Part shown: piece by piece, positions 6,131-10,907 of the stretch
Layout: the number at the start of each line of letters is the position of its first letter
Numbering within the stretch: the first letter of the stretch is position 1
Assembly: GCA_030840415.1 (NCBI GenBank)
Contig: JAVEEO010000383.1
Coordinates: 1-10,907 of the forward strand
Length of the DNA: 10,907 nucleotides
Direction: 5' to 3'
Source of the DNA: Pseudonocardiales bacterium
GTDB taxonomy: Bacteria > Actinomycetota > Actinomycetes > Mycobacteriales > Jatrophihabitantaceae
Made by a program: the position numbers and the translations under genes
Notes under the pieces: model-generated
Databases searched by the model: none
What the model was told of the DNA's origin: nothing
Seen by the model: the letters and a program-made list of their open reading frames with translations, nothing else

Positions 6131-8647
6131 GTGAACCAGCCGCAGCCTTCCGACTCCGCCGTCCGCCGGGCCCTGCGCCGGGCCCGTGACGGCGTGGCAC
6201 TGGACGCCACCGAGGCGGCGGTGCTGATGTCGGTGCGCGGCGAGCAGCTCGTCGAGTTGAGGGCGGTGGCCGCCGGGGTGCGCGACGCCGGCCTGCTGGC
6301 CGCCGGCCGCCCCGGGGTGATCACCTACTCCCGCAAGGTCTTCGTGCCGCTGACCCGGCTGTGCCGTGACCGCTGCCACTACTGCACGTTCGCCACCGTG
6401 CCGCACCGGCTGCCGGCCGCGTTCCTCGAGATCGAGGAGGTGCTGGCGATCGCCGAGCAGGGCGCGGCACTGGGCTGCAAGGAGGCACTGTTCACCCTTG
6501 GCGACCGGCCCGAGGACCGCTGGCCGGCCGCCCGCGACTGGCTGGACGAGCGCGGCTACGGCTCCACCCTGGACTACGTCCGGGCGGCTGCCATCGCGGT
6601 GCTCGAGCGCACCGGGCTGCTGCCGCACCTGAACCCGGGGGTGATGAGCTGGGACGAGCTGCAGCGGCTCAAGCCGGTCGCCCCGAGCATGGGGATGATG
6701 CTGGAGACCACCGCCCGGCGGTTGTTCACCGAGCCCGGCGCGCCGCACTTCGGCAGCCCGGACAAGGACCCCGAGGTAAGGCTGCGGGTGCTGACCGACG
6801 CCGGCCGGCTCAACGTCGCCTTCACCACCGGGATCCTGGTGGGCATCGGCGAGACCCGGCAGGAGCGGGCCGAGTCGCTGTTCGCGATCCGGGCCAGCGC
6901 CCGCGAGTTCGGCGCGATCCAGGAGGTGATCGTCCAGAACTTCCGGGCCAAGGACGACACCGCGATGCGCAACGATCCCGACCTGGACCTGGACGAGTAC
7001 CTGGCCACCCTGGCGGTGTCCCGGCTGGTGCTCGGCCCGAAGCTGCGGCTGCAGGCCCCGCCGAACCTGGTGGACCTCACCGAGTGCCTGCTGCTGCTCG
7101 ACGCCGGGGTGGACGACTTCGGCGGCATCTCCCCGCTCACCCCGGACCACGTCAACCCGGAGCGGCCGTGGCCCGAGCTCGACAAGCTGACCGACCTGGT
7201 GGCCGGTCGCGGGCTGGCGCTCACCGAGCGGCTGACCGCGCAGCCGTCCTACGTGCTGGCCGAGGCGCCATGGCTGGACCCGCGGCTGCTGCCGCACGTC
7301 CGGGCGCTGGCCGACCCGGCGACCGGGCTGGCCCGCACCGGTCCGGACGGCGCGGTGCTGAGCCCGGTCGGGCTGCCCTGGCAGGAGCCGGACCAGGCCT
7401 GGCAGTCCACCGGCCGCACCGACCTGCACGCGGCGGTGGACACCGAGGGCCGCAGCAGCGACCGGCGCAGCGACTTCAGCGAGGTCTACGGCGACTGGGA
7501 CGCCCTGCGCGAGCGGGTCTTCTCGCCGGGCAGCACCGCGCTGGACTCCGAGGTGGCCGCGGCGCTGCGGGCCGCCGAGCGCGATCCGGCGGCCCTGACC
7601 GACGCCCAGGCGCTGACCCTGATGCAGGCCGACGGCGCGGGCCTGGCGGCGGTGGCGGCGCTGGCCGACGACCTGCGCCGGCAGACGGTCGGCGAGGACG
7701 TCACCTACGTCGTCAACCGCAATATCAACTTCACCAACGTCTGCTACACCGGTTGCCGGTTCTGCGCGTTCGCCCAGCGGGCCACCGATGCCGATGCCTA
7801 CACGCTGTCCACCGAGGAGATCTCCCAACGCGTCCTGGAGGCGCATGCCGACGGTGCCACCGAGATCTGCATGCAGGGCGGCATCGACCCGAAGCTGCCG
7901 GCGTCCGGGTACTTCGAGCTGGCCCGGGCGGTCAAGCGGGCGGTGCCGTCGATGCACCTGCACGCCTTCAGCCCGATGGAGGTCGTCAACGGCGCGGCCC
8001 GGGCCAACCTGTCGATCGAGGAGTTCCTGATCGGCCTGCGAGAGGCCGGCGTCGACTCGCTGCCCGGCACCGCGGCCGAGATCCTGGATGACGAGGTGCG
8101 CTGGGTGCTGACCAAGGGCAAGCTGCCCACCTCGGCCTGGATCGAGGTGGTGACCACCGCGCACCGGCTGGGCATCCCGACCACCTCGACGATGATGTTC
8201 GGCCATGTCGACCACCCGCGGCACTGGGTGGCGCACCTGCGGCTGCTCGGCCGGCTGCAGGACGAGACCGGCGGGTTCACCGAGTTCGTGCCGCTGCCCT
8301 TCGTCCACAACCAGTCGCCGATCTACCTGGCCGGGCTGGCCCGGGCCGGGGCCTCCCGGCGTGAGGTGAAGGCCGTGCACGCCATGGCGCGGATCCTGCT
8401 GCACGGCAGGATCGCCAACATCCAGACCAGCTGGGTCAAGCTCGGTGAGGCCGGTGCGGCCGAGATGCTGCGCGGCGGTGCCAACGACCTCGGCGGGACG
8501 CTGATGGAGGAGACCATCTCGCGGATGGCCGGTTCCGAGCACGGCTCGCGGCGATCGGTCGCGGAGCTGGAAGCGGTCGCGGCGCTGGCCGGCCGGCCGG
8601 CCCGGCAGCGCAGTACGTCCTACGGACGGCTTCCCGAACCGTCCTAG
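6131..8647 (+). CDS. fbiC: F0 synthase FbiC (7,8-didemethyl-8-hydroxy-5-deazariboflavin synthase, CofG-CofH fusion)
   Basis: Bifunctional radical-SAM enzyme that joins tyrosine and 5-amino-6-(ribitylamino)uracil into F0, the deazaflavin chromophore of coenzyme F420. The 838-residue length is close to mycobacterial FbiC (about 856). The N-terminal CofG-like half carries the first [4Fe-4S] CxxxCxxC motif (C78, C82, C85; context [10 protein letters not shown]). The C-terminal CofH-like half carries the second (C538, C542, C545; context [10 protein letters not shown]). A less conserved linker of roughly 100 residues (about 370-500) separates the two TIM-barrel domains. The start is GTG 6131, leaderless after TAGGCT, with stop TAG at 8645-8647. 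It is divergent from the GPP34-cofD-cofE block, so both arms of F420 synthesis leave one intergenic region. A long antisense open frame across it is only a shadow of GC-rich codon bias. Confidence 0.97.
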   Translation: MNQPQPSDSAVRRALRRARDGVALDATEAAVLMSVRGEQLVELRAVAAGVRDAGLLAAGRPGVITYSRKVFVPLTRLCRDRCHYCTFATVPHRLPAAFLEIEEVLAIAEQGAALGCKEALFTLGDRPEDRWPAARDWLDERGYGSTLDYVRAAAIAVLERTGLLPHLNPGVMSWDELQRLKPVAPSMGMMLETTARRLFTEPGAPHFGSPDKDPEVRLRVLTDAGRLNVAFTTGILVGIGETRQERAESLFAIRASAREFGAIQEVIVQNFRAKDDTAMRNDPDLDLDEYLATLAVSRLVLGPKLRLQAPPNLVDLTECLLLLDAGVDDFGGISPLTPDHVNPERPWPELDKLTDLVAGRGLALTERLTAQPSYVLAEAPWLDPRLLPHVRALADPATGLARTGPDGAVLSPVGLPWQEPDQAWQSTGRTDLHAAVDTEGRSSDRRSDFSEVYGDWDALRERVFSPGSTALDSEVAAALRAAERDPAALTDAQALTLMQADGAGLAAVAALADDLRRQTVGEDVTYVVNRNINFTNVCYTGCRFCAFAQRATDADAYTLSTEEISQRVLEAHADGATEICMQGGIDPKLPASGYFELARAVKRAVPSMHLHAFSPMEVVNGAARANLSIEEFLIGLREAGVDSLPGTAAEILDDEVRWVLTKGKLPTSAWIEVVTTAHRLGIPTTSTMMFGHVDHPRHWVAHLRLLGRLQDETGGFTEFVPLPFVHNQSPIYLAGLARAGASRREVKAVHAMARILLHGRIANIQTSWVKLGEAGAAEMLRGGANDLGGTLMEETISRMAGSEHGSRRSVAELEAVAALAGRPARQRSTSYGRLPEPS

Positions 8648-8700
8648 CCATGACGTCCGGCTCCGGCTGGTCTTGGGAGGGCCGCTGACGGGCCCGGAGC

Positions 8701-8718
8701 GCTGAAAACCCTTTCAGC
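8701..8718. terminator. Inverted repeat GCTGAAA-ACCC-TTTCAGC after fbiC
   Basis: A perfect 7-bp stem (8701-8707 with 8712-8718) and a 4-nt loop lie 53 bp past the fbiC stop. There is no T-tract, and the stem is AT-richer than its surroundings. It may be a terminator for fbiC or a protein-binding operator for whiB; the sequence does not decide between them. Confidence 0.4.
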
Positions 8719-8720
8719 CC

Positions 8721-8855
8721 GTGTCTGCGGCCTCAATTTCGCGCGAATAGCAGACTTCAGCTTGACTTATGGGTAACGACACGGGTGTAATTCCAAGTGT
8801 GTCTTACAGCTTATCCGGCCCTCACGGGAGTCGATACAGCAGCCGACACAGTGTC
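8721..8855. promoter_or_regulatory. Cluster of GACAC/GTGTC pentamers upstream of whiB (possible WhiA-type boxes)
   Basis: The pentamer GACAC or its complement occurs at 8721-8725, 8778-8782, 8799-8803, 8845-8849 and 8851-8855. The last two form the odd palindrome GACACAGTGTC. GACAC is the core sequence reported for the Streptomyces developmental regulator WhiA, which works with WhiB. One copy lies between the -35 and -10 and another just after the expected transcript start. Regulation by WhiA is inference. Confidence 0.4.
8762..8791 (+). promoter_or_regulatory. Promoter of whiB (TTGACT-N18-TGTAAT)
   Basis: TTGACT at 8762-8767 and TGTAAT at 8786-8791, spaced 18 nt, resemble a housekeeping sigma-factor promoter in a locally AT-rich patch. 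It predicts a 5' leader of roughly 115-120 nt, unlike the leaderless genes around it. Wbl genes commonly have long leaders. Confidence 0.5.
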
Positions 8856-8915
8856 CCACCCGGCAGGGCGCCGGTAGGTCCCCATACCCACAATCCGCAG
8901 CAGTAGGAGAACACC

Positions 8916-9194
8916 GTGACCGAGACCACGCACCTGGCAGACGCGGACCTGTCGGCGATCTTCGGCCTTCCCGAGGAGCAGAGCTGGCAGGAGCGCGCGC
9001 TGTGCTCCCAGACCGACCCCGAGGCGTTCTTCCCGGAGAAGGGCGGCTCGACCCGCGAGGCGAAGAAGATCTGCGTCGGCTGCGAGGTGCGCGGCGAGTG
9101 CCTGGAGTACGCGCTGGAGCACGACGAGCGGTTCGGCATCTGGGGCGGCCTCAGCGAGCGTGAGCGTCGCCGGGTCAAGCGCCGCGCCAGCTGA
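8916..9194 (+). CDS. whiB2: WhiB-family iron-sulfur transcriptional regulator (WhiB2/WhmD type)
   Basis: A 92-residue Wbl protein. Four cysteines, C30, C53, C56 and C62, in the pattern C-x22-C-x2-C-x5-C bind a [4Fe-4S] cluster. The GIWGG turn (74-78) is followed by a basic tail (RERRRVKRR) for DNA contact. WhiB2 (WhmD in M. smegmatis, WhiB in Streptomyces) controls septation and sporulation genes, usually with a sigma factor or WhiA. The orthologue assignment rests on the neighbouring zincin, DUF3499 and manB genes, the same order as Rv3260c-Rv3257c. The start is GTG 8916, with AGGAG at 8905-8909 at good spacing, so this gene has a conventional ribosome-binding site. The TGA at 9192-9194 is only 3 bp from the stop of the convergent gene. 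Nothing is truncated. Confidence 0.96.
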   Translation: MTETTHLADADLSAIFGLPEEQSWQERALCSQTDPEAFFPEKGGSTREAKKICVGCEVRGECLEYALEHDERFGIWGGLSERERRRVKRRAS

Positions 9195-9201
9195 GACTCA
9201 G
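9191..9201. repeat. Palindrome CTGAGACTCAG spanning both convergent stop codons
   Basis: An 11-bp odd palindrome contains the whiB TGA on one strand and the zincin TGA on the other. With just 3 bp between the genes there is no separate terminator, so the two transcripts probably overlap at their 3' ends. Confidence 0.7.
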
Positions 9202-9674
9202 TCGGGTAGCGGCGGGTCGATCTCGTCGGTAGATCGGCCCAGCAGCCGGGCCAGCTGCTCCACCACCACGTCGTGCACCAGGTCGGCCAGGTCCTCGCTC
9301 TGCGCGGCCCGGCTCTCCAGTGGCCGCCGGTAGACCACGATCACCGGGGTCGCGATCCCGGCCACCCCGTTGCGATACAGCCGCGACAGCGGCACCGCGT
9401 TGTCATCGAGGATGTCGTCGTCGAAGTCGAAGTCGCCCGGGCCGGAGTGACTGACCTCGGGCACGTCCTCCACCGCAAACTCCACCCCGGCCAGCTGTTC
9501 GGCCAGGTGCGGCTGCAGGTGATCGACCGCATGCAGCACCATCGCGTCGAAGGCGTCGCCCCGGGTGTGCGCGATCGGTACCGGCCGGGGCGCCAGCATT
9601 CCGCGCAGCCCGCGACCGTGCCGGTCCCGGCGCCGGCCGGGGCGTCGTGCCGGCGACTGAGAGTCGGTGCCCAT
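9198..9674 (-). CDS. Degenerate zincin-like metallopeptidase family protein (Rv3259-like)
   Basis: A 158-residue protein with a basic N-terminus (RRPGRRRDRHGRGLRG, 10-25) and an acidic centre (DFDFDDDILDD, 81-91). It fits the actinobacterial family next to whiB2 that is usually labelled a metallopeptidase of the Zincin_1 type. The place where HExxH should be reads HDVVVEQ (134-140): His134 is kept, but Glu becomes Asp135 and the second His becomes Val138, so zinc-protease activity is doubtful. I use ATG 9674. A TAGGCT hexamer ends 7 nt upstream (leaderless), while the longer frame needs a TTG at 9698 that lies upstream of that promoter. The gene is divergent from DUF3499 and convergent with whiB. 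Its function is not known; conserved neighbourhood suggests a shared cell-envelope or division context. Confidence 0.82.
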   Translation of the reverse strand: MGTDSQSPARRPGRRRDRHGRGLRGMLAPRPVPIAHTRGDAFDAMVLHAVDHLQPHLAEQLAGVEFAVEDVPEVSHSGPGDFDFDDDILDDNAVPLSRLYRNGVAGIATPVIVVYRRPLESRAAQSEDLADLVHDVVVEQLARLLGRSTDEIDPPLPD

Positions 9675-9681
9675 GCAGCCG

Positions 9682-9687
9682 AGCCTA
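9682..9687 (-). promoter_or_regulatory. -10 hexamer TAGGCT of the zincin-like gene, leaderless
   Basis: TAGGCT on the minus strand is followed by exactly 7 nt and then ATG 9674. The spacing equals that of fbiC and manB. It fixes the start choice for this gene. Confidence 0.55.
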
Positions 9688-9751
9688 GTGGGACGCAACC
9701 CCCGACACGCGGCGGTGAACGGCGCTCACCGGCAAAGGCCCGACCGGGGGC

Positions 9752-9757
9752 TAGTGT
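9752..9757 (+). promoter_or_regulatory. -10 hexamer TAGTGT of the DUF3499 gene, leaderless
   Basis: TAGTGT fits TANNNT and ends 8 nt before GTG 9766. With the divergent TAGGCT at 9687-9682 it forms a compact 91-bp bidirectional promoter region. Confidence 0.5.
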
Positions 9758-9765
9758 CGCCCGTT

Positions 9766-10125
9766 GTGAGGCATGTCCGTCGCTGTACCCGCACTGGCTG
9801 CAGCCAGGCTGCGGTGGCGACGCTGACCTACATCTATTCCGACTCGATGGCCGTGGTCGGCCCGCTGGCCGCCTTCGCCGAGCCGCACTCCTACGACCTG
9901 TGCGAGGAGCATGCCGTCCGGCTCACGGTGCCGCGTGGCTGGGAGGTGGTCCGGCACGTGGGGGAGTTCCCGTCCCCGATCCCGCATGCCGACGACCTCG
10001 AGGCGCTGGCCGACGCGGTCCGGGAGGCCGCCCGGGTCGAACTGCCCCGCGAGGTGCGGGCCGCCGACGACAACGGCCTGACCGGCCGGCGCGGCCACCT
10101 GCGGGTAGTGCCGCCGCCGGTCTGA
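9766..10125 (+). CDS. DUF3499 family protein (Rv3258c-like), possible zinc-binding
   Basis: A 119-residue conserved actinobacterial protein. It starts with RRCTRTGC (C7, C12), continues with the family's core ATLTYIYSDSMAVVGPLA (18-35), and has DLCEEHA (C46, H49). The C-x4-C ... C-x2-H set could hold one zinc ion; this is inference. A PRGWEVVRH segment (56-64) follows, and the C-terminus is Arg/Pro-rich, ending TGRRGHLRVVPPPV. I chose GTG 9766 because the family begins just before the first cysteine pair and TAGTGT lies 8 nt upstream; an earlier in-frame ATG at 9667 would run through the divergent promoter. The C-terminal 15 or so codons are repeated downstream as the tail of the broken manB copy. 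The biochemical function is unknown. Confidence 0.85.
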   Translation: MRHVRRCTRTGCSQAAVATLTYIYSDSMAVVGPLAAFAEPHSYDLCEEHAVRLTVPRGWEVVRHVGEFPSPIPHADDLEALADAVREAARVELPREVRAADDNGLTGRRGHLRVVPPPV

Positions 10126-10167
10126 GGTTCGGCCGCCGCCGCGCCGAGTCGCCGCCGGCCTGAGCCC

Positions 10168-10290
10168 GTGCCGGCCCGATCGCCTAGGCTGACGGTTCAG
10201 GACCCCGCGACCGAGCGGCTGGCACCGCTGCTCCGCGTGCTGAGCGAGCGACTCAGTACCGACCACCTCGAGAGGCGCCCGCACAGGTGA
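10168..10290 (+). CDS. Possible 40-codon small ORF or structured leader ahead of the manB fragment
   Basis: GTG 10168 opens a 40-codon frame (includes QDPATERLAPLLRVLSERL) with strong G/C third positions, ending at TGA 10288-10290 in a GTGA overlap with the next start. I recognise no family. The same DNA can form two hairpins: AGCGG/CCGCT (10214-10229) and GTGCTGAG/CTCAGTAC (10237-10259, one G-U pair). So it may be an RNA leader or debris instead of a gene. The intact manB has no counterpart to this stretch. Confidence 0.25.
   Translation: MPARSPRLTVQDPATERLAPLLRVLSERLSTDHLERRPHR
10185..10190 (+). promoter_or_regulatory. Orphan -10 hexamer TAGGCT upstream of the broken manB copy
   Basis: The hexamer is the same as that of fbiC, but no ATG, GTG or TTG lies 6-8 nt downstream. 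The nearest used start would be GTG 10287, about 96 nt away. It probably was the manB promoter before the region was rearranged, or it drives a leadered transcript. Confidence 0.4.
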
Positions 10291-10493
10291 TCAACCTTTC
10301 CGACATCGTGAAGGCCTACGACGTCCGGGGAATCGTTCCCGACGAGTTGAACCCCGAGGTGGCCCGAGCGCTGGGTGCGGCCTTCGTGACCGTGACCGGG
10401 GTCGGCGAGCTGGCCGCCGGGCACGACATGCGCGAATCCGGCCCGCAGACCGGTCACCGCGGCCACTTGCGCGTCGTCCCGCAGTCTGATTGA
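10287..10493 (+). pseudogene. Truncated manB 5' copy fused in frame to a duplicated DUF3499 C-terminus
   Basis: A 68-codon frame. Codons 1 to about 53 (MINLSDIVKAYDVRG ... HDMRESGP) are the N-terminus of a phosphomannomutase, matching the intact manB at 10517 in 36 of 53 aligned positions by my count. Codons about 55-68 (TGHRGHLRVVPQSD) match the C-terminal end of the DUF3499 protein (TGRRGHLRVVPPPV). The junction lies near 10440-10449 at a short GGCC patch shared with the DUF3499 gene. The catalytic serine loop and the rest of the enzyme are missing, so it cannot be a mutase. The order DUF3499 / manB head + DUF3499 tail / manB is what a tandem duplication, or insertion of a homologous diverged segment, would leave. 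A GAGAGG stretch about 10 nt before the GTG could still allow translation. Confidence 0.8.
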
Positions 10494-10503
10494 GGGGCCC
10501 GGA

Positions 10504-10509
10504 TAGGTT
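10504..10509 (+). promoter_or_regulatory. -10 hexamer TAGGTT of manB, leaderless
   Basis: TAGGTT ends 7 nt before GTG 10517, right after the stop of the chimeric fragment. It suggests the intact manB has its own leaderless promoter despite the 23-bp gap. Confidence 0.55.
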
Positions 10510-10516
10510 AGGCGGC

Positions 10517-10907
10517 GTGGACCTCTCCAGGATTGTTAAGGCCTACGACGTCCGGGGCGTCGTCCCGGATCAGCTCGACGAGGCAGTCGCTCGGGCACTC
10601 GGCGCCGCGTTCGTCGACGTCATCGGTGCTGGGCGGATCGTCACCGCGCATGACATGCGCCAGTCCGGACCTGCGCTCGCAACGGCCTTCGCCCACGGTG
10701 CGGCGAGCCGAGGCGCGACCGTCGTGCAGGCCGGGCTCGCCTCGACCGACATGCTCTACTTCGCCTCCGGCCACCTCGATCTGCCGGGCGCGATGTTCAC
10801 CGCCAGCCACAACCCGGCCCGCTACAACGGGATCAAGCTGTGCCGCTCGGGCGCTGTGGCAATCGGCCACGACACCGGCTTGGACGAGATCAGGAACCGC
10901 GCGCAGG
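10517..10907 (+). CDS. manB: Phosphomannomutase/phosphoglucomutase (ManB), 3'-truncated by window edge
   Basis: The first 130 codons of an alpha-D-phosphohexomutase, expected to interconvert mannose-6-phosphate and mannose-1-phosphate and so feed the guanylyltransferase reaction encoded at the left end. It opens with IVKAYDVRGVVPDQL (6-20), the usual KAYDIRG start of the family. AHDMRQSGP (44-52) is the substrate/phosphate loop. TASHNP (95-100) contains the phosphorylated catalytic Ser97, and YNGIKL (103-108) follows. The start is GTG 10517, 7 nt after TAGGTT. Codon choice differs from its neighbours: Leu is CTC 7, CTG 2, TTG 1, and Val is mostly GTC, whereas the DUF3499 gene uses CTG 7, CTC 2. 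This suggests a different recent history from the rest of the window. The remaining two-thirds of the gene lies outside. Confidence 0.92.
   Translation, partial: MDLSRIVKAYDVRGVVPDQLDEAVARALGAAFVDVIGAGRIVTAHDMRQSGPALATAFAHGAASRGATVVQAGLASTDMLYFASGHLDLPGAMFTASHNPARYNGIKLCRSGAVAIGHDTGLDEIRNRAQ

Noticed and set aside
5921..8542. Very long open frame (873 codons) antisense to fbiC
   Set aside because: It mirrors the strong G/C third-position bias of fbiC, has a low-complexity Gly/Arg/Gln/His-rich translation, and shows no family motif.
9675..9698. TTG 9698 as the start of the zincin-like gene
   Set aside because: The TAGGCT hexamer lies between it and ATG 9674, and that ATG has ideal leaderless spacing.
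10287..10493. The 68-codon chimera as a new small-protein gene
   Set aside because: Both halves are explained by neighbouring genes (manB head and DUF3499 tail), so a rearrangement scar is simpler; translation remains possible.
1..10907. CRISPR array, tRNA/rRNA, insertion sequence, or phage-defence system
   Set aside because: I saw no regularly spaced repeats, cloverleaf-like sequence, transposase motif or defence-type domains; apart from the manB scar the content is core metabolism and regulation.

Overview
This is a high-GC window from an actinobacterium (Actinomycetota). The evidence is strong G/C third-position bias, GTG starts, a WhiB-family Fe-S regulator, the F420 genes cofD, cofE and fbiC, and a gene set (guanylyltransferase, F420 genes, whiB2, degenerate zincin, DUF3499, phosphomannomutase) that recalls the Mycobacterium tuberculosis region around Rv3257c-Rv3264c. 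I cannot name the genus.

Layout, left to right. Bases 1-992 (+) are the 3' part of a mannose-1-phosphate guanylyltransferase. Bases 1062-1994 (+) encode an AlkA-type 3-methyladenine DNA glycosylase, preceded by a 21-codon Arg-rich mini-ORF. A minus-strand block follows, read from high to low coordinates: a GPP34-like protein (5964-5281), cofD/fbiA (5206-4253), cofE fused to a Nudix hydrolase (4256-2901), and a serine beta-lactamase-like hydrolase (2904-2050). The last three are joined by GTGA and ATGA stop/start overlaps. Divergent from the block is fbiC (6131-8647, +), the radical-SAM F0 synthase. After a 268-bp regulatory region comes a whiB2-type regulator (8916-9194, +), then a convergent degenerate zincin (9674-9198, -). 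DUF3499 (9766-10125, +) is divergent from the zincin. A broken manB copy and an intact but window-truncated manB (10517 onward, +) close the window.

How the genes work together. FbiC makes the deazaflavin F0, CofD attaches the phospho(enol)lactyl-GMP-derived moiety, and CofE adds glutamates, so most of coenzyme F420 synthesis is here. FbiD/CofC and the FMN-dependent dehydro-F420-0 reductase domain of mycobacterial FbiB are absent; a Nudix domain sits in the reductase position. The guanylyltransferase and manB act in mannose activation to GDP-mannose.

Points that stand out: (1) the CofE-Nudix fusion; (2) a head-to-tail junction near 10440 where the first 53 or so codons of a manB copy run in frame into a second copy of the DUF3499 C-terminus, followed by a complete manB with different codon preference, which suggests tandem duplication or acquisition of a diverged allele; (3) repeated TANNNT -10 hexamers 6-8 nt before start codons, implying mostly leaderless transcripts; (4) five GACAC/GTGTC pentamers upstream of whiB. 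No tRNA, rRNA, CRISPR array or insertion sequence was seen.
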